NCBI GenBank assembly: GCA_963576565.1
Contig: OY755039.1
Coordinates: 75,700,289-75,764,288 of the forward strand
DNA from: Aspidapion aeneum
Lineage: Eukaryota > Arthropoda > Insecta > Coleoptera > Brentidae
Length of the DNA stretch: 64,000 nt
Reading direction: 5' to 3'
Every line of letters starts with the position of its first letter. The first letter of the stretch is position 1. A program made the translations under genes and the position numbers. Below are positions 1 to 11,764 of this stretch, in pieces. The notes under the pieces are model-generated. The model made no database searches, was not told the origin of the DNA, and saw nothing but the letters and a program-made list of their open reading frames with translations.

Positions 1-1796
<1,796 letters not shown>

Positions 1797-2790
1797 GGCG
1801 CAACAAAAAAGTTTCAAAATCATCTGAAACGCAAAGATATATAAAAAAATTTGAAATCGGAGCAACTTTTTTTTTCTCGAAAAAATTAGGATCACCATAG
1901 CTCACGCTACTATAGTATAGTATATGTGTGAGCTAAAACTTGTTTAAATCAAACTAAATAAATAAGCATAACAAAAGTAAATATCCAAGGAAATTTTTGA
2001 TGTGTATCTAGTCAGACTAAATGAATTTTCGGTTTCTTTAAACCAACCCCCATCAAACGTAGAAATTACGTCTGCTGCAAGGTGAGTAGGTGGATCCACA
2101 AAAATTTTCCATTTACATACAAAAGTAGTGCTATTTGAGCGCTAGCAAGTGTATAAGCAACTCTGTGGCCCTCCAGTTGGGTTAAGAAATACAGTACAAA
2201 ATTTGTTATTTAAATTTTTTTTTAATTGTACGATTGGAATTAAATAATTTGTTTTACACAATGCAATGAAAGACTCTTAGCAACAAATTATGCTTTTTGT
2301 TTGAGATTAATATCTTTAAAGACTACCGAGATACAAGGTGGCCCCTCAACTTTACTCGGCGCGCAGTGGTCTCTGACTCAATTTTTTAATATTTTTTTAT
2401 TTTTGCTTAATAACGCTCTAAGGCGCTTTAAATAGCGGTAAGCGAACGGCCTTTCATAAGGCTACTACAAAAGTTTCTACCTTAATATTATCAAGGATAA
2501 CAAAAATATTAACAAAAAACAGTAAAAAAAAAAAGAAAATTGTAAGTCTTTTGGGATTCTTTAATATTGGTTGCACATCCCCATCCCGAGCAACAAATTT
2601 TGGTGTTTAAATCATCCTCGTATCGCCTTTCAGTCCAGAGGTGGCCCCTCAGCTTTACCGTAAAGTCACAGGGGTGGTTTTCTCGTTAACGGCTGCAGCA
2701 AAAAATTTAATTCCTCGGTAACAAATTAGCACCAAATCCTGGCGTATGAAATTTGGTGGCCCCTTATAGTGGTCCCCTCAGCTTTACTTA
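1797..2790. other. Non-coding AT-rich stretch with a repeated GGTGGCCCCTCA box
   Basis: No coding region recognised. The box GGTGGCCCCTCA followed by RCTTTA occurs near 2337 and 2640, and a related GGTCCCCTCAGCTTTA near 2771, all in the same orientation. At 1890-1935 a short inverted motif (agctcac...gtgagct) resembles one at 22658-22700. This is probably the body of an old transposon. Confidence 0.5.
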
Positions 2791-2792
2791 CG

Positions 2793-3920
2793 TCTGATAT
2801 TTTTTTCAAAAAGAATTGGAGGGGTCATAGGATTTGTTTTCGAGCTATATTTATTTAAATGCGCGCCACTGAAGTATTAAAAAATGTGACTTTTTGTAGC
2901 TTTTTTGCTATAACTTATCGTCAAATTAAAATTAAAAATCATTAGTTTTATTTTGTTGAAAAAAGAATCCTTTTAAGAATTTTATCAATTTATTTGACAT
3001 ACAGTTTGCGACACATACCTACATTTCTATTATTCATATTTTGAGCCACTCTGTAGATATGTCATGAAAACTATATGTCAAAAATAACATATTTAAAAAG
3101 ACTCTTCTTTTCAACAAAATAAAAGTAATATTGGTTTTTTTCTATTTGACGAGAAGTTATAGCAGTGACGCGCATTTAAATAATTACATGGGCGCACCCA
3201 GGGGGGGGCTTAAAATAGCTTAAAATTGGACATCATGAGGCATCGGGCCCCCCCAAAAGGCCTCGCCCCCCCCCCCCCAAGACATATTCCTGGGTGCGCC
3301 ACTGATAATTATAGCTCGAAAACGAAACCGATGACCTCAGACAAGTATTAGGACGGTTTGGGCTCTAACATACCTTAAATTCACCTCATTTGACGCATCC
3401 GGGTAAACACACTATTCCGTAGAAAAATAGTAAAAATATCATGCGTTGAATTAAAAAAATGTTTGAATTACCCTGTAACTTCACCACATAACCTAATATG
3501 CAAACATCTCTTTAGAATAGTTAAAACGACTCACAAGTTAAGTCAATTTTGACCATGTATTTTCAGTTTCCTTTTTTTTATATTTAATAAATCTCAGTTA
3601 TATTTCCTGTATCTGTTTTATAATTATTTTGAGCCACTCTGTAGGTATGTGACGCAAACTGTATGTCAAATAAATTGATAAAATTCTTCTTTTTTCAATA
3701 AAATAAAACTAATATCGATTTTTAATTTTAATTTGACGAGTTATAGCAAAAAAACTACAAAAAGTCACATTTTTCCATACTTCAGTGGCGCGCATTTAAA
3801 TAAGTATAGCTCGAAAACGAATCCTTTGACCCCCCAAATTCTTTTTGGAAAAAATATCAGAAAGGTTTGGCGTTCAACATGTTTCAAATTCAGCTCATCT
3901 GACGCATCCCGGTAAACAAT
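2793..3920. repeat. Palindromic repeat cluster with three related arms
   Basis: The segment 2793-3055 is closely matched in inverted orientation by 3615-3851. The segment 3060-3330 is a further arm in the second orientation, so 2793-3330 is itself a palindrome. Shared landmarks are gcgcgccactgaagtat, the run gtgactttttgtag, and gtatgtcaaataaattg. Direct copies of a ctgacgcatcc-type end box with ggtaaac lie at 3396-3413 and 3900-3917. A foldback or DNA transposon family is likely; no transposase is seen. Confidence 0.75.
3188..3303. mobile_element. hAT-like MITE, about 116 bp
   Basis: Begins CATGGGCGCACCCAGG and ends CCTGGGTGCGCCACTG, imperfect terminal inverted repeats of the CAGTGGCG...CGCCACTG type, with G and C homopolymers inside. 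It interrupts the palindromic repeat: the related copy near 3795 reads gcgcatttaaataagtatagctcg without an insertion. The flanks share ATAATTA (7 bases), a degenerate form of the 8-bp duplication expected for hAT. Confidence 0.7.
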
Positions 3921-4044
3921 GTACTTAGTACCTCCTCCTTTGAAATTAATTATAAATTACATTTAATTCCTTGAAAAAAAAATGTTTGTGTGTGCTTAAA
4001 ACCACACGGCAGAAGTGTAAACTTTAACAAGGCGAAATTAATAA

Positions 4045-6552
4045 CACAGAAGACCACGGTTCGGTCCGCTTTGCAGACCAGAAGACTTTCTCCCGTGCTA
4101 AGCTCTGAGAAGTATTACAGGCACCTTAAACTGTGCGGCCAAACATTTTGATTAGTTCTTAGGTTTGACATAGATGGCGCTCTTAACAAAATATTGATTT
4201 GTTTTTTGGAATCAATACTTAGGTTTTTACAAAAAGGGCCAACATTTCCATACTAAGCAAGAAGGTTGCAGTTGTAAATTAGCATAACCAATTTGGATAA
4301 TATATGCTAATAACAGTTGCGACTTTCTTACAGAGTACTTACAGACAAAATTAAAGATTTAAAAAATCAAAGAACTTTAATTTTGCCTGTTTCTTGGTCC
4401 TTTTTATAGTCTGATTTTCCTTTATGGTGTTTTTCACAACTTTTACTAATTTCATCGTGTCAGACTATTTATTGATAATAAATTATGGTTTTCATTATTG
4501 TTTCCAAAAGCAACCACTGCAACTGAACTGTAAAAGTTGTCAATGTCTCATAAAGGAAATAAGTGACTAATTAATCCTTTTATTTAAACTTACTTAATTT
4601 TTTAAATAAAATGAATACAAAAAGGATTGAAACTTGGTAAACATTTTTTATTAATACAATTTACAAAATATACATGAATCTCAATGACACTTATTAATTA
4701 AGTACCCTCAAAAAGCTCAAAAAATTAAATTGTTGGAAAATTGCAAAAAACTTTTGCAGTTACCATAAGAAGCTGTGGTAACTTAAAACTTCAACAAAGT
4801 TAAAAAAATAACAGATTTTATTATTTGTAATTTGAAAAGTGACAAACCGCAAAAAGTAAAAATCCTAAAATTAAAATTTTGAGATGTGTCACTTTTGTTC
4901 TGAGGGTAGGATATGTGTATTATAAAAATCTTGCCAGTTCGGTAACCATAACAAAATAAGGTTTGATTATTTACCCTTTTAATTATATGTTTATAGTGAC
5001 TGGAAAAATTGTCAGCTATCTCTAGACATTTTCGAAATGATTGTCCTGCTCTGGTTGGCTAATTTTTTACTGTCAGTTACCACTCTTCGATAAAGCTTTT
5101 TGGCTGTTTGGTGTCAGCTGTTTCTCTCTAGTCAAATTTACTGACCTAAGAATGGAGGATCGTCGACGCTTTCTCAATTCTGAAAAAAAATAAACATTAC
5201 AATAATTTAAAACAACACACCTTTGTAGATATATATTTTTTTAATATCAAATATTGTATGGATATTTTATATGGATCTCCCTTAAGGCACCACCAAACCA
5301 GCAGTTTAGGGAAAATTGTTTTGTATTAAAATCTGGCAAAATTTAAATACTACTACTATCATTGGTACCTATTTTGGTGAGAATTACTTGCATTTGGCTG
5401 CTTATTATTTGAGGGATTATTAAAGATTCATATGTTAGAGAATTCACTGAAACACAAATAAATATTTTTTCTTTATTCATGTATTATGCAACTTGTATCA
5501 AATATTCCTAATATAGCATGTATTATTATTGCATGTTAAATCCCTTTTTCATATATTTTTATTTGCTAATTATAAACCTCGATATGAACCAATATTAAGT
5601 CCATAGACATCGTTAGGCAAACAATGTTTAAAAGTCTGTATTAAGGTTGTTCAAACCAAAAAAAGTCAAACATAGTCTGGCTCTGGGGTACAGATATAGG
5701 GATCATTGATACATTAATTTGCAAACTGTCACACTAAAATCATTCAAAATCATTACATATTAAGCTATATATTATAATGCAAAAAAATATTTAAAAAATG
5801 TCATTTATATTTTTATTCAAAAATATTTTTAAAAAATGTATGAACTATCCCTAGTCTCCCCTATTTTATATATTTACCCATTTTTCTTAATTATACCTAT
5901 AAACTACCTAATTATGGTTTGCAAAAATATTTACCTTCTGTTTGAACAGAATGCTTCCTAATCCTTTGAAACGGTAATTAATGTTCACCTTTTTATTAAA
6001 AGATTACCGAAATTACGCATTAGGTACAGAAATTACTAGCGGCCTAAAACTAATCCTGCTTTTAATCCACTAACCTGCATGTTTCTTCTGGATAAATGAA
6101 TTCCAAGAATGCCCAAGCTGTAACCACTTTAATTTTTCACAAAAAAGTCTAAAAATATCCACAAAATAAAACATATTTTTAAAAATATATTTCAACCTCA
6201 CCAAATTCACAAAATCTGACTCCATTCTGCTAAGAAAATGGCTGTTGGGTGATCAACTTACTGATCTAACCCTTGAAGTCAAGTTACTCTCTCCTTCTAT
6301 ATACTAAAGAAAAAGACGCAGTGACACTTTTTGTTCATTGCTTTATTTTGTAATATCAAATTAATGGGAAGCATGTTAATTATGCTGCCTACCCTTAGGG
6401 GCTCACTTGGGGCTGAGAAAAAAGCCAACTGCTGCCATCTATAATAAAAAAAATAAAATAAAAACAATGTACGCGGCCAGAGGTTTATCGATTAAATACT
6501 TCTCAAGGATTTCATATAGAGTGAAACTGCTTAAACGAGTCAATATGTTATG
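4045..6552 (+). mobile_element. 2.5-kb DNA transposon, copy 1 (no transposase seen)
   Basis: Starts CACAGAAGACCACGG and ends CAATATGTTATG. It is flanked by a perfect 8-bp direct repeat ATTAATAA (4037-4044 and 6553-6560). A second copy lies at 15080-17600 with its own perfect 8-bp duplication, so both ends are well fixed. The termini share only the first few bases as inverted repeats (CACAGAAGA against CATAACATA). An 8-bp duplication fits the hAT or P superfamilies. The body is AT-rich, without a long open frame or recognisable transposase, so the copy is non-autonomous. Copy 1 has about 50 bases near 4917-4965 that copy 2 lacks. Confidence 0.88.
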
Positions 6553-6568
6553 ATTAATAATACCAGCC

Positions 6569-6611
6569 CATAACATATTCTGCAAAGCGGACCGAACCAA
6601 ACTCTTCTGTG
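6569..6611 (-). mobile_element. 43-bp micro-element made only of the ends of the 2.5-kb family
   Basis: Read on the minus strand this is CACAGAAGA, four bases, GGTTCGGTCCGCTTTGCAGA, then ATATGTTATG: the left terminus of the 2.5-kb family fused to its last ten bases. The flanking octamers TACCAGCC (6561-6568) and TACTGGCC (6612-6619) match at 6 of 8 positions. It abuts the duplication of copy 1. It could be a transposed minimal derivative or a remnant of an inverted second copy. Confidence 0.65.
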
Positions 6612-6617
6612 TACTGG

Positions 6618-7314
6618 CCAGCGTTGCCAGGTCGAATTTTAAGAATAAAAAAAGCAGTAGATTTTGTAAAAAAACAGTAGATTTTATTTGCAATTCAAAA
6701 AAGCATTTTATGTTTCTTTTAGTGATAAACAAAGAAAAAAAGAGTTGATTCAATCAATTCTCGAACGCAGCGTGACGACAACCGACGCGGGGATCCCCCG
6801 ACGCGCACTTTTAGCGATTTCGGCTTTTGTTCGAAAAGTGCCCTCGAGTGCTCGAAAATTGCTCTGAAACGGATGCAGGCCTTCGACAAAAAACGAGCAG
6901 TGCTCTCCAAAAGATTTGCGTGCTAGACTATTGCCCGCAAATATCCGAGCGGGTGCTCTGAATTGCTCCATCTCTTTTGACGGAGCAACGTTTAAGATCA
7001 AAACAAAAAAAAAGCCAGCTATCCATTGAGCGTATTATCCGCGCAGATTTTTTTCTTGGGCTTTGATTGGCTCGAATTTTTATCAATTAATCAACAAACC
7101 AGAGCCCAAGAAAAAAAATCCGCGCGTATAATACGCTTAACCTGACACCGACATAACCCCGTTTTTTAGATCTCATTAAATTGTTTCTAATTTTGGTGTA
7201 TTTGTGTTTTTATAAGTGTTTTATTTATATTTATATACTTGAAAAAAATTAAATAAAAGAATTTAAAACATCAATATATTTGTTAGGGTCATAAAAACCA
7301 CGAAATTTTGGGCA
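6618..7314. other. Non-coding stretch with a hAT-like end and a small hairpin MITE
   Basis: CAGCGTTGCCAGGTCG at 6618 resembles the CAGTGTTGCCAGGTC terminus of the hAT family at 14374-19447, so a degenerate related element may start here; its other end was not found. At 7027-7062 and 7098-7133 inverted arms (gcgtattatccgcgc.. and ..gcgcgtataatacgc) enclose about 35 bases, forming a hairpin MITE with a ttcttgggct box in the stem. No gene recognised. Confidence 0.45.
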
Positions 7315-7574
7315 AGTGTTTAAAAAGTCGAGAAACTTCTTCCAAACCTGATTCAGCGGAGATAGTCCCTAGCACTATTTATGATTTTTGCAATCTCTTG
7401 AATTAAAGATTTTGCTTTATCACCCCACGGACCCAGTGTCTCCACTGCAAAAGGACAAAACAAAAAGCCCCTATCTTCCAATTCTTTGTACTGTTTTCGT
7501 TTTTGTTTTTCTCCTATCTTCGCCGCGTCCCCTGATTTTGCATTTAAATATTTTGTTGTAATTTGTTTTAAACT
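7315..7574 (-). pseudogene. Fragment resembling the C-terminal part of a retroelement reverse-transcriptase protein
   Basis: On the minus strand an open stretch ends with a stop near 7359 and contains GFLFCPFAVETLGPWGDKA, then SLIQEIAKIINSARDYL. The F-P-x-A-V-E-T-L-G-P-W-G pattern is one I associate with the tail of reverse-transcriptase-like proteins of metazoan retroelements. That attribution rests on recalled pattern only. No start codon or RT core is present, and sequence past the stop seems to continue in another frame. It directly abuts the ZBED-like fragment, so this is a mosaic of broken elements. Confidence 0.4.
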
Positions 7575-8039
7575 TAGTGCGATGGATGGGCCTGTTTGTT
7601 TGAGACAAGTTTCTCAATATCAGATTCAATGCTTGTATGTTGTATGCACAGATCTGCTGCAGGATTTAGTTTATTTCTTAAGTCGGTTTTTGTAAGAGCA
7701 TACTTTGGAAACCTTCACAACGGTAAGTTGTAGCAAAATACAACAATTTTTAACAGCAAAATTAGCGAGTTCTGGATATTCACTTCTAAGCTGGGCCCAA
7801 AACTCCAACAAAGTGGCCGAATTAAAAGTAGTTTTAAGGTTTCCATCGGCTGCAACATCAATTAGCTGTTCAGTTTGTTTTACAGTTAGAGTTTGATGAG
7901 CTTTTTCGACTGAGAACGGATTGCGAACCCAATCAAGATCCTCTTCTTGACTTGGAAAATATTCTTTGATTGAAACTTGCAAGTTCTGAAGTGATTATTT
8001 CTGCTGGACTCTTTGACTCGGACATAAAATCATGCAGTA
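7575..8039 (-). pseudogene. ZBED5/FAM200-like hAT transposase, C-terminal fragment
   Basis: Read leftwards, the protein shows SIKEYFPSQEEDLDWVRNPF, then SLLEFWAQLRSEYPEL-like (here ATLLEFWAQLRSEYPEL), then in another frame TDLRNKLNPAADLCIQH, and ends at QAHPSH with TAA at 7577-7575. This is the conserved dimerisation tail of domesticated and mobile ZBED5/FAM200-type hAT transposases. At least one frameshift (near 7690) and another near 7985 break it. The sequence is cut at 8040 by a smaller hAT element and the host element appears to resume at 13966-14337. A dead transposon copy. Confidence 0.75.
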
Positions 8040-8465
8040 TTGGAAGCCAGTGGCGGCGCGTGATAAAAAACTTTGCGGGTGCACACCAAAAAAAAAAAAA
8101 GGGGCGCAGGCGAATTTTTTTTTTGAGTTTACGCTAATTTTTTGGGCCTTCGAGTGGGCCGTCATGTCATATAATTTAAAGCAAATAATTAAAAAATTAG
8201 ATATTTAGTTAGATATTAGTTACCTACCTATTATTATTGTTTTTATAAATAAATAATAAATGTATCACACCTAGTTTATTTTCTCTTCTAATGGCATAGA
8301 TGAAAATTTAATTCTCTTTAAATATTGCACACTAATGCTATCAGGATTAGATACTTCCGCCATTGTCGTAAATACCAAATCGTCGAAATCAAAACAAACC
8401 GCTCGCGCCCGACCGATAATGCCAAGTTGTCTAATACTTTAATATCTGATACATAGGCGGATTCG

Positions 8466-8558
8466 AAGTAATCGAATCCTTCGACGCCAAATACCCGTTA
8501 CTTGAATCCCGAATGGGACCGAAGTGTTACTTTCGTATAATTCCGAATGGAACCGAAG
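8466..8558. repeat. 93-bp direct repeat, left copy
   Basis: Reads aagtaatcgaatccttcgac to ...gaatggaaccgaag. By eye it is identical over 93 bases to 13087-13179. The two copies bracket the non-LTR retrotransposon. The left copy is followed by about 100 more bases of similar sequence (ccgaagtattactttcg) before the LINE tail; the right copy is not. Confidence 0.85.
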
Positions 8559-8830
8559 CCGAAGTATTACTTTCGTATCAATCGTATTGGCATCGGCCGT
8601 ATGAGTCACGAGTTGGCTCTACTTGTAATCATTTGGACCGATATTTATTTACTTAGATATTTATTTTATTTATTATTTTATTTTATTTTATTTACACCAC
8701 TTAACAGGAGTTAACCCAATTACAAAGTGGGGAAGAATACAGTGATTAACAATAACAGAAACTAAGGATAAAATGAAGTACAAAATAAAAGAAATTTACT
8801 ACATCTACACTGAGTGAGCAGAAATAAAAA

Positions 8831-11764
8831 TTATAAAAATCGTATATTTTTTAAAGTAGAGATACTGCAATTAAATATGTCACATCTGTCGCAAGTCTGA
8901 TTGCACGTGTTACAAGCCCGAATTATTGGAGAATTTTTGCAAATATTGGTGCGCTGGTAAGGAAGATAAAACGGAACAGTAGTGCGTGCTGATGTTCTGG
9001 GTACTAAAAAATTAATCTTATGTAATAATTCCTGGGAGTCGATTTTATTATGTATTAATTTGAAAATGAATTGCAACTCTGCCAACTTGCGCCGGTCCTC
9101 CAACGAAGATATACTGAACCTTTCACAAAGGACCTGGTTCAGAATACCAATTTCGGGATACACACCATCAAGCTTAAAAACAAGGTACTTCAGAAACTTA
9201 CGTTGAATTTTTTCAATAGTATTAATGTGAGTATCATAATACGGAGACCATACTATGCATGAGTATTCCAATTTAGATCTGACATAAGCAAAATAGAGTA
9301 ATTTTATACTAGAAATATTTTCTAGGTACTGAGAATTACGTATTATGAACCCAAGCATTCGGTAGCTTTTCTTTACAACATCCTGGATGTGGGGAACAAA
9401 TGATAGAGCACTATCGAATGTTACTCCGAGATCTTTAAATTCCAGACTCCTGGGTATTACGGTTGTATCAATGGAGTAATTGAATTGAATTACCTGTTTT
9501 CTAAAGGTGAAAGACACTACATTGCATTTAGATGGATTGAGAGGGAGAGAGTTATCAAGACACCAAGTATATACCTTATTTAGAGCAGCTTGAAGTTTTT
9601 CACAATCAGCAATGTTATTTATTCTACAGATAAGTTTTAAGTCATCAGCGTACAATAGGCAAATAACTTCTATGTCCTGAACTATGCTATTTATAAAAGC
9701 TATAAAGAAGAGAGGACCTAGTATAGAGCCTTGAGGAACTCCGGAAGTAGCCTTGATCGTAGAGGAGGTTTGTCCATAGCATTCTACATACTGAAGCCTT
9801 TCAGTTAAGTATGAATAAAGAAACTTAGATAAATCATCAGAGATGCCAAAGGTTACAAGTGTACGGAGAAGAATACTATGGTCTAGTCTGTCAAAGGCCT
9901 TAGAAAAATCGGTGTAAATAACATCAATCTGAGCACCCGCATCCAAGGATTCAGCTATTAGGTGTGTAACAGTAATTAAATTGGTTGTGGTAGATTTGCG
10001 TTTCATGAAGCCGTGTTGACAGGAATCTATTTGACTGCTCAGGGGAAAGTAAAGCGATGTATGGAGAACGCGTTCAAAACATTTGGAAAAATTGTTTATT
10101 ATGGTAATTGGCCGATAATTTACAATTCGATCTTTTTCTTGTTTTTTATGGACAGGTATAATTTTAGAATTTTTCCAAGTATCAGGAAATGTGCAGAATT
10201 TTAAAGATAAGTTAAAAAGAACAGTTAAGGGGTAAGCAAAGACGTATGCACAATCTTTCAGTAAAAATGCAGGAATTTTGTCGGGACCGACAATGGCCTT
10301 GGGTTTCATGGTCTTTAGTGCTTGCAATACCTCAGATTCATTGAAGCTTTTAAGTGAAATGAAATTTGAGTTAAGGTTAGAAGAAATATTATTTTGTACT
10401 GAGGTACGCTGCTGAGATGGTGTATATGAACTCTGAAAGTAATCAGCAAATGCATCAGCTATGCGCTGGGGATCCGTCGTACTCTCTTCATTGTGATCTG
10501 TCATGCACTGCGGCAGACCATTATTCGACTGCAATGATTGTATTAGGCGCCAGAAATTTCCAGGTTGAGTTGTCAGGTTCGCTTCAAGTCTAGCGCAATA
10601 CTCGCGGTATGATGTTTCTGTATCGCGTTTTATTTTATTACGAAGTTCTCGAAATTTAAGTAAATCATTATCGCTGCGACTTTTTTTGTGTTTTTGAAAG
10701 TATTTATGTTTTTGTTTAATCGACCGTATGATGAGGGAAGTAAACCAGGGAGGATATTTTCTACGCCGCTTAGATGTTTTTGGCACGTGGGTGTCTAGAC
10801 AGGAGTATAATTTGTAATAAAATAATTCGACAGCCTCATTGACGTTATCAACCGTTTCCAAAACACGCCAGTCAATCTCAGCTAAGCTCGCATATAGATT
10901 TCTCAGGTCAGATCTCTTGAAATTATAAAAGATGTCATTAATTTTGAGTTTGCTCAACTTTTTGTCACCGGCCATTTTATAGTCAATTAATAAAGAAGGA
11001 TGGCACCTGTCCTCGTTTAGCAGGATGTCATGACATCTCTGCACGGAAGTGAGGTTTGAGGAAGATGTTAATACTAGATCAAGCAGTCGATTATCAGAAT
11101 TTTTGACAGTGTTAATCTGATGCCAATCAAGAAAATTAATAAAATTCAGCAAGTGAGTTAACCTACTGTTGGGAGGAGGATCCCTCTCCATGTAGGTTAC
11201 GTATTCAGGGTAATTAAAATCTCCGAGAAAGACTACTTTAGCACTATATAGGAAATTCAGGGATGACAGATATTCAAAAAGTTGTTCATATATGTATGAG
11301 ATTTTGCCTGGCGGAATATATACAAGGAAAATATAAAGAGATAGTTTGTTCGAGAAAGATACTTTGATTCCAGCTATGTCTATTGTGTCACGGATTGATA
11401 CAGGCAATTCAATTTCCAGGTTGGTTGTCTGTAGATTTTCCCTTACAGCCAACAAAACACCACCCCCCAAGTTTTGTTCTACTTCATCGTAGTTTCTGTC
11501 AGATCTAAAGATGCAATACCCCGAATGAAAAAGTTCTGTACCGTGAATACCCGGGTACAACCAAGTCTCAGTCAAGGCTATGATATCAAATTCACAGGCG
11601 AGTGTGGAATTAAAAATAGTTTTTGTTTTTGTCCTTAGCCCGCGTACGTTTTGATAATAAATTGAAAGGATATCACAGCGCCTACCAGACTCAGTCGACT
11701 GTAGTGAAATATTGTGGGGATCAACAGTAAACTCAGCTAAGGAGGGGGCTAGCGTGGTTGGCTG
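8831..11764 (-). CDS. LINE ORF2: apurinic-like endonuclease plus reverse transcriptase
   Basis: An open frame of 977 codons following the ORF1 TAG in the same frame. The N-terminus has NVRGLRTKT and DIIALTETWL (endonuclease Asn and Glu), then GDFN near 11213-11224; the usual SDH motif is represented by a CHPSLLID segment. RT motifs follow: RPITIINNFSK, QHGFMKRKSTTTN, YTDFSKAFDRLDH, GVPQGSILGPLFF, and YADD at 9652-9641. The C-terminal region has CIVWSPYY and a Cys-rich end. Such proteins nick target DNA and prime reverse transcription there. No ATG lies in frame between the TAG and the endonuclease core; the first Met is after GDFN. Expression therefore probably needs readthrough or non-AUG initiation. 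Confidence 0.92.
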   Translation of the reverse strand, partial: QPTTLAPSLAEFTVDPHNISLQSTESGRRCDILSIYYQNVRGLRTKTKTIFNSTLACEFDIIALTETWLYPGIHGTELFHSGYCIFRSDRNYDEVEQNLGGGVLLAVRENLQTTNLEIELPVSIRDTIDIAGIKVSFSNKLSLYIFLVYIPPGKISYIYEQLFEYLSSLNFLYSAKVVFLGDFNYPEYVTYMERDPPPNSRLTHLLNFINFLDWHQINTVKNSDNRLLDLVLTSSSNLTSVQRCHDILLNEDRCHPSLLIDYKMAGDKKLSKLKINDIFYNFKRSDLRNLYASLAEIDWRVLETVDNVNEAVELFYYKLYSCLDTHVPKTSKRRRKYPPWFTSLIIRSIKQKHKYFQKHKKSRSDNDLLKFRELRNKIKRDTETSYREYCARLEANLTTQPGNFWRLIQSLQSNNGLPQCMTDHNEESTTDPQRIADAFADYFQSSYTPSQQRTSVQNNISSNLNSNFISLKSFNESEVLQALKTMKPKAIVGPDKIPAFLLKDCAYVFAYPLTVLFNLSLKFCTFPDTWKNSKIIPVHKKQEKDRIVNYRPITIINNFSKCFERVLHTSLYFPLSSQIDSCQHGFMKRKSTTTNLITVTHLIAESLDAGAQIDVIYTDFSKAFDRLDHSILLRTLVTFGISDDLSKFLYSYLTERLQYVECYGQTSSTIKATSGVPQGSILGPLFFIAFINSIVQDIEVICLLYADDLKLICRINNIADCEKLQAALNKVYTWCLDNSLPLNPSKCNVVSFTFRKQVIQFNYSIDTTVIPRSLEFKDLGVTFDSALSFVPHIQDVVKKSYRMLGFIIRNSQYLENISSIKLLYFAYVRSKLEYSCIVWSPYYDTHINTIEKIQRKFLKYLVFKLDGVYPEIGILNQVLCERFSISSLEDRRKLAELQFIFKLIHNKIDSQELLHKINFLVPRTSARTTVPFYLPYQRTNICKNSPIIRACNTCNQTCDRCDIFNCSISTLKNIRFL

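Noticed and set aside
6439..7001. Overlapping minus-strand frames that might be a gene
   Set aside because: They cross the 2.5-kb element boundary and the micro-element and have no domain; composed of transposon ends.
7315..7574. Part of the ZBED transposase
   Set aside because: A stop codon after QAHPSH separates it, and its motif belongs to a different protein type.
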